64,000 bases of DNA from Paracoccaceae bacterium (GTDB lineage Bacteria; Pseudomonadota; Alphaproteobacteria; Rhodobacterales; Rhodobacteraceae). Position 1 is the stretch's first letter, and each line of letters starts with the position of its first letter. The notes below the pieces were generated by a model. That model was not told the DNA's origin. It made no database searches and worked only from the letters and a program-made list of their open reading frames with translations. The stretch covers positions 1 through 64,000 of the forward strand of contig CANJQT010000002.1 of NCBI GenBank assembly GCA_947476475.1, read 5' to 3'. The translations under genes were made by a program, and so were the position numbers. Shown one piece after another: positions 50,019 through 59,161 of this stretch.

Positions 50019-50794
50019 TGCCCCAGCCCGTAGCCCTGCCGGAGGCCTTCCTGACCTTGCCCATCGCGCACCGCGCCTACCATGACCGTGCTGCGCGCCG
50101 CCCGGAAAACTCCAGCGCGGCGGTGCGGGCAGCGGTTGCCGCAGGCTATGCGATCGAGATTGATATACAACCTTCGGCCGAAGGCGTGCCGATGGTTTTT
50201 CACGATTACGACCTGCGCCGCCTGACGGGCGTTCCGGGGCGGGTTCGCGGGCGCACGGCCGCCGAGCTTGGGGCGTTGACGCTGCTGGACGATGACGAGG
50301 GCATTCCCACGCTTGCCGAGGTTCTGGCGATCATCGCTGGCCAGGTACCGCTCTTGATCGAGATCAAGGATCAGGACGGTGCCATGGGCAGAGCTGTCGG
50401 AGACCTGGAAAATGCCGTGGCCGAGGTGTTGAAAGCGTATCACGGCCCGGTCGCGCTTATGTCCTTCAACCCGCATTCGGTTGCGGCCTTGGCAAAGGCC
50501 GCGCCGCATCTGCCCCGCGGCCTGACGACCGGCGCCTACAGGCCCGATGACTGGCCGCTGTTGCCTGCCGAAGTTCGTGATCGCCTGCGCACGATTCCCG
50601 ATCTGCAGCGCACCGGGTCCAGCTTCATCTCGCACGAGGCATCTGACCTGGGCCGCCCGCTGGTGGCGGCGCTCAGGGCGCAGGGCACGGCGATCCTCTG
50701 CTGGACGATCCGCTCGCCCGAGGCAGAGGCAAAGGCGCGCGCCGTGGCCCAGAACATCACGTTCGAAGGCTACGCCGCCCCTTTCGCGCCATGA
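50018..50794 (+). CDS. ugpQ: Glycerophosphodiester phosphodiesterase, UgpQ-like
   Basis: 258 residues, TIM-barrel GDPD family. AHRA gives His18-Arg19, RPENS gives Glu30-Asn31, IEIDIQ gives Glu47 and Asp49, and VFHDYDLRR gives His62-Asp63; all catalytic and metal-binding residues of the family are present. It hydrolyses glycerophosphodiesters from phospholipid turnover to glycerol 3-phosphate and an alcohol. No signal peptide is present, so it is cytosolic like UgpQ. Coupled to the RidA-like gene by a one-base overlap. No ugp transporter is nearby. Confidence 0.88.
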   Translation: MPQPVALPEAFLTLPIAHRAYHDRAARRPENSSAAVRAAVAAGYAIEIDIQPSAEGVPMVFHDYDLRRLTGVPGRVRGRTAAELGALTLLDDDEGIPTLAEVLAIIAGQVPLLIEIKDQDGAMGRAVGDLENAVAEVLKAYHGPVALMSFNPHSVAALAKAAPHLPRGLTTGAYRPDDWPLLPAEVRDRLRTIPDLQRTGSSFISHEASDLGRPLVAALRAQGTAILCWTIRSPEAEAKARAVAQNITFEGYAAPFAP

Positions 50795-50837
50795 CCGTGA
50801 CGGAGTCCCGGCTGGACTCTAGCTGCGTGGCGCGCCA

Positions 50838-52010
50838 ATGACCGCGCTGACGTTTCGCAACATACACGCGATATCTGATATTGCCGCCGCAGACTGGGAC
50901 GCCTGCGCCAGCGACGATGCTGCCGACGGACGGCCCGAAAATCCTTTCACCACCCACCGGTTCCTTGCCGCCCTTGAGTTGTCCGGATCGGTCGGCAAAG
51001 GCACCGGCTGGACGCCTTGCCACCTGATCGCCGACGTTGCGGGTCAGGTACTGGGGGTGATGCCGCTTTATGTGAAGACCCACAGCCAGGGCGAATACAT
51101 TTTCGACCACAACTGGGCCGAGGCTTACCAGCGGGCGGGTGGGCGCTATTACCCGAAACTTCAGTGCGCCGTGCCCTTTACCCCGGTTACCGGCCGCCGG
51201 ATACTGACGCGCCGCGACGCGCCCGAGGATCTGCCTTTGGCCCTGCTGAACGCTGCCGCTGACATGGCCGAAAGGGCGGGCCTTTCATCCCTGCATCTGA
51301 CCTTTTGCACGAAAGAGGAATGCGCGATCGGGACGAAGGCAGGCCTTCTGCCACGCCTTACTCAGCAGTTCCACTGGCTCAACCAGGGTTACCGCAGCTT
51401 TGAAGATTTTCTCGCTCAGCTGGCCTCGCGCAAGCGCAAGGCAATTCGCAAGGAACGTGCGCAGGCCCAGGCTTTCGGCGGCACGTTCCGGCGACTGACC
51501 GGCGACGATATCCGTGCAGATCATTGGGAGGCTTTCTGGGCTTTCTATCAGGATACCGGTGCGCGCAAATGGGGCCACCCTTACCTGACCCGCAGGTTTT
51601 TCGACCTGATCCATCACACCATGCGCAATGATGTGCTTCTGGTTCTGGCCGAAATCGATGGCCGCCCTATCGCCGGTGCCCTGAATTTCATCGGGAAAGA
51701 CACGCTTTACGGCCGCTACTGGGGCTGCATCGAGGATCATCCCGGCCTGCATTTCGAATGCTGCTACTATCAGGCGATCGACCATGCGATCGACCAAGGC
51801 ATGCTTCGCGTCGAAGCCGGGGCGCAGGGCGAACACAAACTGGCGCGCGGCTATCTGCCCGCCGAAACGCACTCGCTGCACTGGATCGCCGACGCAGGCT
51901 TCCGCAAGGCCATCGCCCGCTATCTTGATGCCGAACGCGCAGCCATCGGCGAGGAAATCACGTTGCTCACCGACTATGGCCCCTTCCGAAAGTCTGGCAA
52001 TCCCGACTGA
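50838..52010 (+). CDS. FemAB-like / GNAT-fold protein (DUF482-type)
   Basis: 390 residues. GKGTGWTPCHLIADVAGQVLGVMPLY, EYIFDHNWAEAYQRAGGRYYPKLQCAVPFTPVTGRRIL and LLVLAEIDGRPIAGALNFIGKDTLYGRYWG (about 271-300) match the FemAB-like family formerly DUF482, an acyl-CoA N-acyltransferase fold. HFECCYYQAIDHAI followed by RVEAGAQGEHKLARGY is its C-terminal signature. FemX-like relatives add amino acids to peptidoglycan precursors, but no substrate is known for this group. It lies 43 bp after ugpQ on the same strand and probably belongs to that operon. Confidence 0.82.
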   Translation: MTALTFRNIHAISDIAAADWDACASDDAADGRPENPFTTHRFLAALELSGSVGKGTGWTPCHLIADVAGQVLGVMPLYVKTHSQGEYIFDHNWAEAYQRAGGRYYPKLQCAVPFTPVTGRRILTRRDAPEDLPLALLNAAADMAERAGLSSLHLTFCTKEECAIGTKAGLLPRLTQQFHWLNQGYRSFEDFLAQLASRKRKAIRKERAQAQAFGGTFRRLTGDDIRADHWEAFWAFYQDTGARKWGHPYLTRRFFDLIHHTMRNDVLLVLAEIDGRPIAGALNFIGKDTLYGRYWGCIEDHPGLHFECCYYQAIDHAIDQGMLRVEAGAQGEHKLARGYLPAETHSLHWIADAGFRKAIARYLDAERAAIGEEITLLTDYGPFRKSGNPD

Positions 52011-52025
52011 TCTTTCATACTGACG

Positions 52026-52084
52026 CAAATATCCTTGCCGAGGCATTGAATCTTTTCGCCCCCGGCGGGAATATTTGGATAAAG
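52026..52084. repeat. Short palindromic intergenic repeat, copy 2, with an inverted partner
   Basis: 52057-52084 repeats the element at 3397-3424 (23 of 28 positions). An imperfect inverted copy precedes it (CAAATAT at 52026-52032 through GCCGAGG), so the RNA would form a long imperfect stem. It fills most of the 102-bp gap between the FemAB-like gene and the pterin dehydratase. Confidence 0.5.
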
Positions 52085-52112
52085 AAGAAACCCACTGCTA
52101 AGGAATGCTAAG

Positions 52113-52475
52113 ATGCCCGCCCCATTGACAGACCAGGAACGCGATCGCGACCTGCCCGCTTTGGGCGACAGCGGTTGGGGCGCGGTCAGGGGCCGCGATG
52201 CGATCCGCAAGATATGGAAATTCAAAAGCTTTTCAGAAGCTTGGGGTTTCATGTCACGCGCGGCGCTGCTGGCTGAAAAGCTGAACCACCACCCAGAATG
52301 GTCAAACGTCTACAACGTTGTCGATGTGACGCTGACCACCCACGACGCTCCGGGCCTGTCCGAACTGGACATCACTTTCGCCCAGAAGCTCGACCGGATG
52401 GCCGGAGTCGCTGCGGTGCAGCGCGACCATTCGGAGCCAATTCTGTGCCTTTGTCAGGCGCGTGCCCCGAAATAG
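52113..52475 (+). CDS. phhB: Pterin-4a-carbinolamine dehydratase
   Basis: 120 residues. LAEKLNHHPEWSNVYNVVDVTLTTHD (54-79) contains the family's HHPEW active-site block and the downstream threonine-rich strand. The enzyme dehydrates 4a-hydroxytetrahydrobiopterin for recycling of the phenylalanine hydroxylase cofactor; in bacteria it can also act in pterin metabolism without a hydroxylase. No phhA homologue is in the window. AAGGA precedes the ATG by eight bases. Ends at a G/C-rich hairpin facing the convergent peroxiredoxin gene. Confidence 0.9.
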   Translation: MPAPLTDQERDRDLPALGDSGWGAVRGRDAIRKIWKFKSFSEAWGFMSRAALLAEKLNHHPEWSNVYNVVDVTLTTHDAPGLSELDITFAQKLDRMAGVAAVQRDHSEPILCLCQARAPK

Positions 52476-52494
52476 GGGGGCCCGAAAGCCCCCT
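52474..52494. terminator. GC hairpin between phhB and the peroxiredoxin gene
   Basis: AGGGGG(G)C against GCCCCCT with a short CCGAA-type loop directly after the phhB stop, between convergent genes. No U-run is present on either side, so efficiency as an intrinsic terminator is doubtful. Confidence 0.4.
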
Positions 52495-52514
52495 GACCCC
52501 ATCCGTCTGGCAAC

Positions 52515-53000
52515 TCAGAGCGTGGCCAGCAGCGCCTCGCCGGTTGAAATGTTGCACTCGCCCGGCTTGTCGAGATTGAGGCGCGTGATGATGCCGTCCT
52601 CAATCAGGGCCGCATAACGGTTTGAACGGCCGATCAGTCCAATATGTGGTGCGGTGAATTCCAACTTCAGCTCTTTGGTCATCGTTCCGTCTGCATCGCC
52701 CAAATGGGTAATTCCGGCCTTTGTGGCACCAGTCGCTTCGCCCCAGGCTTTCAGAACAAACGGGTCATTCACGGAAATGCAGATGATTTCCTCAACGCCC
52801 TTGGCGCGGAACGCGTCGGCGGTGCGGATGAAGCTGGGGATGTGCGCGGTCGAACAGGGTCCGGTGAATGCGCCGGGAAGTGCAAAAACCACAACCTTTC
52901 GGCCTTTCAGGCGGGCGCTCAGTTGTACCGTCTCGGGGCCTGACGCGCCCATCGTCACCAGATTGGTGTCGGGCAGTCTTCCACCTACTTTGATCTCCAT
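52515..53000 (-). CDS. Peroxiredoxin, Prx5/AhpE-like hybrid type
   Basis: 161 residues. LPGAFTGPCSTAHIPSF holds the peroxidatic Cys49; the loop is the PGAFTxxCS form of the Prx5 subfamily. Other blocks are ADAFRAKGVEEIICISVNDPFVLKAWGE and a C-terminal CNISTGEALLATL with a possible second cysteine. It reduces hydroperoxides using glutaredoxin or thioredoxin. The ATG at 53000 follows AGGAA, and upstream in-frame sequence is not family-like. It diverges from the ferredoxin-reductase-type gene with 79 bp between, so a shared redox-responsive region is possible. Confidence 0.9.
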   Translation of the reverse strand: MEIKVGGRLPDTNLVTMGASGPETVQLSARLKGRKVVVFALPGAFTGPCSTAHIPSFIRTADAFRAKGVEEIICISVNDPFVLKAWGEATGATKAGITHLGDADGTMTKELKLEFTAPHIGLIGRSNRYAALIEDGIITRLNLDKPGECNISTGEALLATL

Positions 53001-53079
53001 TGCGTGTTCCTCGCGCGTTGCATTTTGTTCATCCACGGATATAGGGTCGGCCGTGGAAAGTGCCAGAGGATATACGGAA

Positions 53080-54288
53080 ATGACAGCGATCATAATCATC
53101 GGCGCGGGTCAGGCGGGGGCAGCATTAGCCGCGAAGCTGCGGGCACTGGGCTATCAGGGCGCGCTGACCATGATCGGCGAGGAGACCGCCCCTCCCTATC
53201 AGCGGCCGCCCCTGTCAAAAGCGTATCTTCTGGGCGAAATGGAACTGGAGCGGCTTTACCTTCGGGCGCCTTCCTTCTGGGCCGACCAGAACGTTGAGCT
53301 GCGGCTTGGCGCCAAGGCGACAGCGATTGACCCGAAGGCAAAGACGGTCACGGTGGATGGTGAAACGATTTCCTATGATCAACTGGCGCTGACCACCGGT
53401 TCGCGCCCGCGCACCCTGCCTGCCGCGATCGGCGGCGATCTGGGCAATGTCTTCACCGTCCGCACCTTGGCGGATGTCGACCGCATGGCCCCATCCTTTA
53501 CCAAAGGCGCCCGCGCGCTGATCGTCGGCGGTGGCTATATCGGGCTCGAGGCCGCTGCGGTCGCTTCAAAACTCGGGCTGAAGGTTACGCTGATCGAGGC
53601 GGCGCCGCGCATCCTGCAGCGCGTTGCTGCACCTGAAACCAGCGACTATTTCCGCAAGCTGCATGCCGACCACGGGGTCGAAATCATCGAAGGCACCGGG
53701 CTGGAACGGTTGCTGGGTGAAGGCCGCGTGACGGGTGCGCGTTTGGCCGATGGGCGAGAAATTCAGGCAGATGTCGTCATCGTCGGCATCGGCATCATAC
53801 CGAATGCCGAACTTGCAGAAGCATCAGGGCTGGCGCTTGAAAATGGAATCCGCACCGACGAGACTGGCCGAACCTCGGACCCTGCGATCTGGTCGGCGGG
53901 CGATTGCGCTTCTTTCCCGTGGAAGGGCGGCCGCATCCGGCTGGAAAGCGTTGGCAACGCAATTGATCAGGCCGAATTGATAGCCGAAAACATGTTGGGC
54001 GCTGGAAAGGCCTACGAGGCGAGACCTTGGTTCTGGTCAGATCAGTATGACACAAAGCTGCAGATCGCCGGGCTGAATACCGGCTATGATCAGATCATTA
54101 CCCGCAAGGGTGAAGAGGGGGCGGTTTCCTACTGGTATTATCGGGGCGACCAACTTTTGGCGGTCGATGCGATGAACGACAGCCGCGCATACATGATCGG
54201 CAAGCGGCTGATCGAAGCAGGCAAATCGCCTGCCCCCTCGGTGATCGCCGACCCAAAGACCGACCTCAAGGCGCTTTTGAAAGCGTGA
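53080..54288 (+). CDS. FAD-dependent ferredoxin/putidaredoxin reductase-type oxidoreductase
   Basis: 402 residues. IIIIGAGQAGAALAAKLR (4-21) is the FAD Rossmann loop, PPYQRPPLSKAYLL is the family block after it, GGGYIGLEAAAVASKLG the NAD loop, and SDPAIWSAGDCASFP the second FAD motif. The C-terminal domain (EARPWFWSDQYDTKLQIAGL) is that of BphA4/putidaredoxin reductase proteins, which pass electrons from NAD(P)H to a [2Fe-2S] ferredoxin. AGAGGA precedes the ATG. No ferredoxin or oxygenase gene adjoins, so the partner is unknown. It shares a GTGA overlap with rsmD. Confidence 0.88.
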   Translation: MTAIIIIGAGQAGAALAAKLRALGYQGALTMIGEETAPPYQRPPLSKAYLLGEMELERLYLRAPSFWADQNVELRLGAKATAIDPKAKTVTVDGETISYDQLALTTGSRPRTLPAAIGGDLGNVFTVRTLADVDRMAPSFTKGARALIVGGGYIGLEAAAVASKLGLKVTLIEAAPRILQRVAAPETSDYFRKLHADHGVEIIEGTGLERLLGEGRVTGARLADGREIQADVVIVGIGIIPNAELAEASGLALENGIRTDETGRTSDPAIWSAGDCASFPWKGGRIRLESVGNAIDQAELIAENMLGAGKAYEARPWFWSDQYDTKLQIAGLNTGYDQIITRKGEEGAVSYWYYRGDQLLAVDAMNDSRAYMIGKRLIEAGKSPAPSVIADPKTDLKALLKA

Positions 54289-54848
54289 GGATCATCGGCG
54301 GCGAACGGCGCGGGCTGAAACTGGCCGATGTTGGGGCTGGCGATGTGGCGGCACATCTGCGCCCTACCTCGGACCGGGTGCGCGAAGCAATCTTCAACCT
54401 GCTCTTGAATGGCGGCTATGGCAATTCGGTTCAGGGCGCGCGGGTGCTTGATCTGTTCGCTGGTACCGGTGCCCTGGGTCTTGAGGCGCTGTCACGTGGT
54501 GCGGCCTGCGCGGCATTCGTCGATGACGGGGCCACATCCCGGGCACTTTTGCGCCGGAACATCGAACTCATGCGGGCGACGGGCACCACTGAAGTCTGGC
54601 GTCGCGATGCCACTGCCTTGGGGCCAAATCGTGGGCCGGGCTACAACCTGATTTTCCTTGATCCGCCCTACGGCAAGGCGCTGGGCGAAGCGGCGCTGGC
54701 CTCTTGCATCGCAGGCGGCTGGCTGGCGCCCGGTGCCTTGATCGTCTGGGAAGAAAACGTGCCGCCCGTGCCACCCGCCGGGCTGACGCTACTTGATCAG
54801 CGCAAGTATGGTGAGACGATCATAACCATTCTGAAGGCGGCGGATTAG
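54285..54848 (+). CDS. rsmD: 16S rRNA (guanine966-N2)-methyltransferase
   Basis: 187 residues. RIIGGERRGLKLADVG at the N terminus, RPTSDRVREAIFNLLLNGG, the SAM loop VLDLFAGTGALGLEALSRGA, and the catalytic FLDPPYGK motif are diagnostic for RsmD. It methylates G966 of 16S rRNA in the 30S subunit. Translation begins with GTG in a GTGA overlap with the reductase stop, an unusual coupling of an rRNA modifier to a flavoprotein. No terminator with a U-run is seen before the convergent DUF2478 gene 20 bp away. Confidence 0.93.
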   Translation: MRIIGGERRGLKLADVGAGDVAAHLRPTSDRVREAIFNLLLNGGYGNSVQGARVLDLFAGTGALGLEALSRGAACAAFVDDGATSRALLRRNIELMRATGTTEVWRRDATALGPNRGPGYNLIFLDPPYGKALGEAALASCIAGGWLAPGALIVWEENVPPVPPAGLTLLDQRKYGETIITILKAAD

Positions 54849-54868
54849 TCCCACGCACGGCTTAGTGC

Positions 54869-55408
54869 CTATTCCGCCGCTTCCCTCGCAGGTGTTTGCC
54901 GTTCGGTGCTTGGCAGATGCGCCGCCGCCCACGCGACTACGTCGCGCGGATCGTTCCCGCAGGGCATGGCAAGGCCCCCGGAAAATTGCTGAAATGCCGC
55001 TAGGTTCAGGCCATTGACACCCACCAGCACCGGTATCCCCAGCCCAAGCGCTTCCGCGATAAGCGCGCAAAAACCCCGACCTTCGGCTTCAAGCTTGCCG
55101 AATTTATTGACGATCAGCAGATCGGCTCCATCCAGCCGGGCTGTCGCGGCAGCCACGGCCTGTTCCAGCGCGCCCGGATCAAGCCGACAGCCTTTCGCAT
55201 GATTTCCCAGATCCTGACTGATGCGAAAGCTTGGGCCATCCGGCAAAACCTGCACGTCCATGTCGCACTGCGCGCGGTCTGCCCGTTCCGCCGTTGATTG
55301 CACCGTGCCCGCCAGACGCAATCCCTGCGCCGTCAGCAAGGTGACGACATCTGCCAGAATGGCATCACTTGCGCCGCGTCCAGCCTGACTGACATAGCCG
55401 ATGTGCAT
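54869..55408 (-). CDS. DUF2478-type protein at the 3' end of the nar locus
   Basis: 179 residues. IGYVSQAGRGASDAILADVV, followed by a GxV strand (LAGTVQST), resembles the nucleotide-binding start of DUF2478/NTPase-like proteins. GADLLIVNKFGKLEAEGRGF has the (I/V)xxKFGKLE motif typical of that group, and IPVLVGVNGLNLAAF follows. The family often sits near molybdenum-enzyme or molybdate transport genes, which fits the neighbouring nitrate reductase. It lies 48 bp after the PPIase gene and is probably co-transcribed. Biochemical role unknown; a nucleotide-dependent step in Mo cofactor or metal handling is a guess. Confidence 0.75.
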   Translation of the reverse strand: MHIGYVSQAGRGASDAILADVVTLLTAQGLRLAGTVQSTAERADRAQCDMDVQVLPDGPSFRISQDLGNHAKGCRLDPGALEQAVAAATARLDGADLLIVNKFGKLEAEGRGFCALIAEALGLGIPVLVGVNGLNLAAFQQFSGGLAMPCGNDPRDVVAWAAAHLPSTERQTPAREAAE

Positions 55409-55456
55409 GGGTTTACTCCTGAATGGGTGGGTTAGGTGGTCGCAGGCACGGCGGGT

Positions 55457-56239
55457 CTATGCCGCCTGCAGCGTGATGCCGCGGATTTCTGCCACCGCCG
55501 CAAGGGTTGCGATGAACTCTTTCGAGGTGCGCAGCCAATCGGCCTTTTCGCGCGCCGTCAGCAATGCCGCCTTCACCGCTGCAAAGGGCAGAACCTCGCC
55601 GCGCGCACGCGCATCCAGCCGGATGATATGCAGCCCATAGCGTGACTGCACCAGATCAGGGTTGATCTGACCTTCATGCATCGTTGCAAGCGCTGCCTCG
55701 AACTCTGCGACGGTATCACCCGCCGAGATTTGTCCAAGCCGACCGCCATTAGCCTTTGACGAGCAGGCCGAATGATCGCGGGCAAGCTGATCGAACCGCT
55801 GCGGATTGGCCAGTAGCTCGGCCAGGACCGCCTGCGCGCGGTGATGGGCCTCATGGGCGTCCTCTGTTGGCGGGATCAGGATATGCGCTGCCTCATAAAG
55901 TGATGGCGCACGGAACCGGTCAGGATGCGCAAGGTAGAAGGCCTCCAGATCAGCCTCGCTGGGCGCCGTGGGCTGCACAGACAGATCAAGCAGTTGACGG
56001 ATCAGCGCTTCGTCTTCGGTCTCCAACTGGCCCGGCAGGGTTTCGGTCGGAGCGGGGGTCAGTCCGCGCCGACGAGCCTCTTGCAGCAGCAAGGCCCGCA
56101 CCGCCAGCGCCCGCGCTGCCGCTTTCCACGCCAAACCCGGTTTGCCTTGCGGCGCAGGATGGTTTTGCGCCTCGGCGGCGATTCGTTCGGCTGCGATGAT
56201 TTCGCCATTCACACATACTTCGGGAAGCAGGGGGGTCAT
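55457..56239 (-). CDS. Cytoplasmic parvulin-type peptidyl-prolyl isomerase (NifM-like) of the nar operon
   Basis: 260 residues. The C-terminal half is a parvulin domain: AAHILIPP, FDQLARDHSACSSKANGGRLGQISAGDTVAEFEAAL (about 150-184), and VQSRYGLHIIRLDAR. There is no signal peptide, unlike SurA or PrsA, so it should be cytosolic like NifM, which folds nitrogenase iron protein. It begins 3 bp after the narI stop, which implies expression with nitrate reductase. A role in folding or cofactor loading of NarGH is a reasonable inference. Such a gene is found at the same place in several proteobacterial nar operons. Confidence 0.85.
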   Translation of the reverse strand: MTPLLPEVCVNGEIIAAERIAAEAQNHPAPQGKPGLAWKAAARALAVRALLLQEARRRGLTPAPTETLPGQLETEDEALIRQLLDLSVQPTAPSEADLEAFYLAHPDRFRAPSLYEAAHILIPPTEDAHEAHHRAQAVLAELLANPQRFDQLARDHSACSSKANGGRLGQISAGDTVAEFEAALATMHEGQINPDLVQSRYGLHIIRLDARARGEVLPFAAVKAALLTAREKADWLRTSKEFIATLAAVAEIRGITLQAA

Positions 56240-56242
56240 GAT

Positions 56243-56935
56243 CTACTCCGCCGGTGTGTTGCGTTTGCGGGTGCGCACGATCTGATAACCCGGGCGCCAA
56301 AGATAGCGCACTGGGGCCGAAACGATGTGAACAAGGCGCGTGAAGGGGAACAGAAGGAAGATCGTCAGGCCAAGGAAGATATGCGTCTTGAAGATCCAAC
56401 TTGCGCCGGCGATCTGATCTGCGGCCCCCGCCTGAAAGGTAAGGATGCCCTGCGCCCAGGCCATGAATGTCGTCATCTCATGGCCGTCAAGGTGCTGAAG
56501 TGACACGTAAATCGTGCCCAACCCTAGCAATAGCTGCGCCATCAGCAGGGCCAGGATACCCGTATCGGCAACCGTCGAATGCGCCCGGATGCGCGGATCG
56601 TTCAGCCGACGGTTCAGCAGGATGATACCGCCCAGCAGCGCCATAAGACCGGCAATTCCGCCCGCCACCACGGCCAGGATCTGCTTTGCGCTATGGCTGA
56701 TGCCCAGTGCATCGAACACCCAGATCGGCGTCAAAAGCCCCACGAAATGCCCGGCGAAAATCACCAGAACCCCAACATGGAACAGCACCGAGCCAATGAC
56801 GAACTGCCGCTTTCGCAGAAGCTGGCTCGACTTTGATTTCCAAGTGAACGGGTCACGGTCATAGCGGGCGATCGACGCGATGATCATCACCGAAATGGCG
56901 ATATAGGGGTAAATCCCGAAGATGAAATTGTGCAT
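56243..56935 (-). CDS. narI: Respiratory nitrate reductase gamma subunit, cytochrome b
   Basis: 230 residues with five membrane helices. Histidine heme ligands lie in GVLVIFAGHFVGLLTP and, near the C terminus, in FKTHIFLGLTIFLLFPFTRLVHIVSAP (about 186-212). NarI oxidises quinol and passes electrons through two b hemes to NarH. The N-terminal IFGIYPYIAISVMIIASIARYDRDPF block is typical. The ATG at 56935 follows AAGGAGA and lies 10 bp after the narJ stop; in-frame sequence upstream belongs to the narJ region. Full length, no anomaly. Confidence 0.95.
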   Translation of the reverse strand: MHNFIFGIYPYIAISVMIIASIARYDRDPFTWKSKSSQLLRKRQFVIGSVLFHVGVLVIFAGHFVGLLTPIWVFDALGISHSAKQILAVVAGGIAGLMALLGGIILLNRRLNDPRIRAHSTVADTGILALLMAQLLLGLGTIYVSLQHLDGHEMTTFMAWAQGILTFQAGAADQIAGASWIFKTHIFLGLTIFLLFPFTRLVHIVSAPVRYLWRPGYQIVRTRKRNTPAE

Positions 56936-56945
56936 GGCTGTCTCC

Positions 56946-57637
56946 TTATCGGGTCGCTGCGGCCGCGTGGGCGGGGATGTCCATCTTTGCCAGAATGTCG
57001 CGGCTGATGGGGCAACCGGCATTTGGGTCCGGGCCGAAGGTCACCATCGCTTCGTTCCAGACAGCGTCCAAGGCTTCAAGATCTTCGGGGTTGTCCACCG
57101 CCTCGGCCAACAGAACCAACGCTTCGGCGCTGTCTGCTGGGGCTTCGGCCAGAGCCACCAACGCCTCAAGGACGGCAGCGTAATGGCTTTCGCGGCGGGT
57201 CAGGCGGTCGGCCAACGCCACAAGAATCGGCCCCGCGTCCGACAGGATCGACTGCGCTTCGGCAAGGGCCTGCGTTGACAGATACTCCAGCAACACTGGC
57301 AGGTGATCGGGAAGTTCTGCCCCGGTCAGATCAAATCCCGCCTCACGGTAGGTTTCCAGAAGACTGACCATCGCGCCGCCACGGTCCCGGCTTTCGCCGT
57401 GCAGATGCTCGAAAAGGCACAGTGACAGGCTGCGGGAACGATCAAACAGCAGGACATAGTCCTCCTGCAGATCGTAGATGTCTTTCTCAGACAGAACGCG
57501 CAGCAGCGGTTCCAGCGCGGCCATCCGTCGGGGACCCAGCAGGCCCTCCTTCAAAAGGGCCTGCCGGATCTCTGGAATCGCGGCCTGCAAATCCGCGCTT
57601 GGGTAGGTCAGCAGGATCGAAAGGGCCTTGAAGCTGA

Positions 57638-57641
<4 letters not shown>
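56946..57641 (-). CDS. narJ: Nitrate reductase molybdenum cofactor assembly chaperone
   Basis: 231 residues, helical TorD/NarJ family. FKALSILLTYPSADLQAAIP at the N terminus and DYVLLFDRSRSLSLCLFEHLHGESRDRG in the centre (about 78-105) are NarJ signatures. NarJ binds apo-NarG, permits Mo-bisMGD insertion and prevents premature membrane attachment; it is not part of the final enzyme. Start at 57641 overlaps the narH stop by ATGA, so narG, narH and narJ are all translationally coupled. Confidence 0.94.

Positions 57642-59157
<1,516 letters not shown>

Positions 59158-59161
<4 letters not shown>

Noticed and set aside
52654..53079. N-terminal extension of the ferredoxin-reductase-type protein
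   Set aside because: The upstream frame is antisense to the peroxiredoxin gene; the FAD loop and a good ribosome site place the start at 53080.
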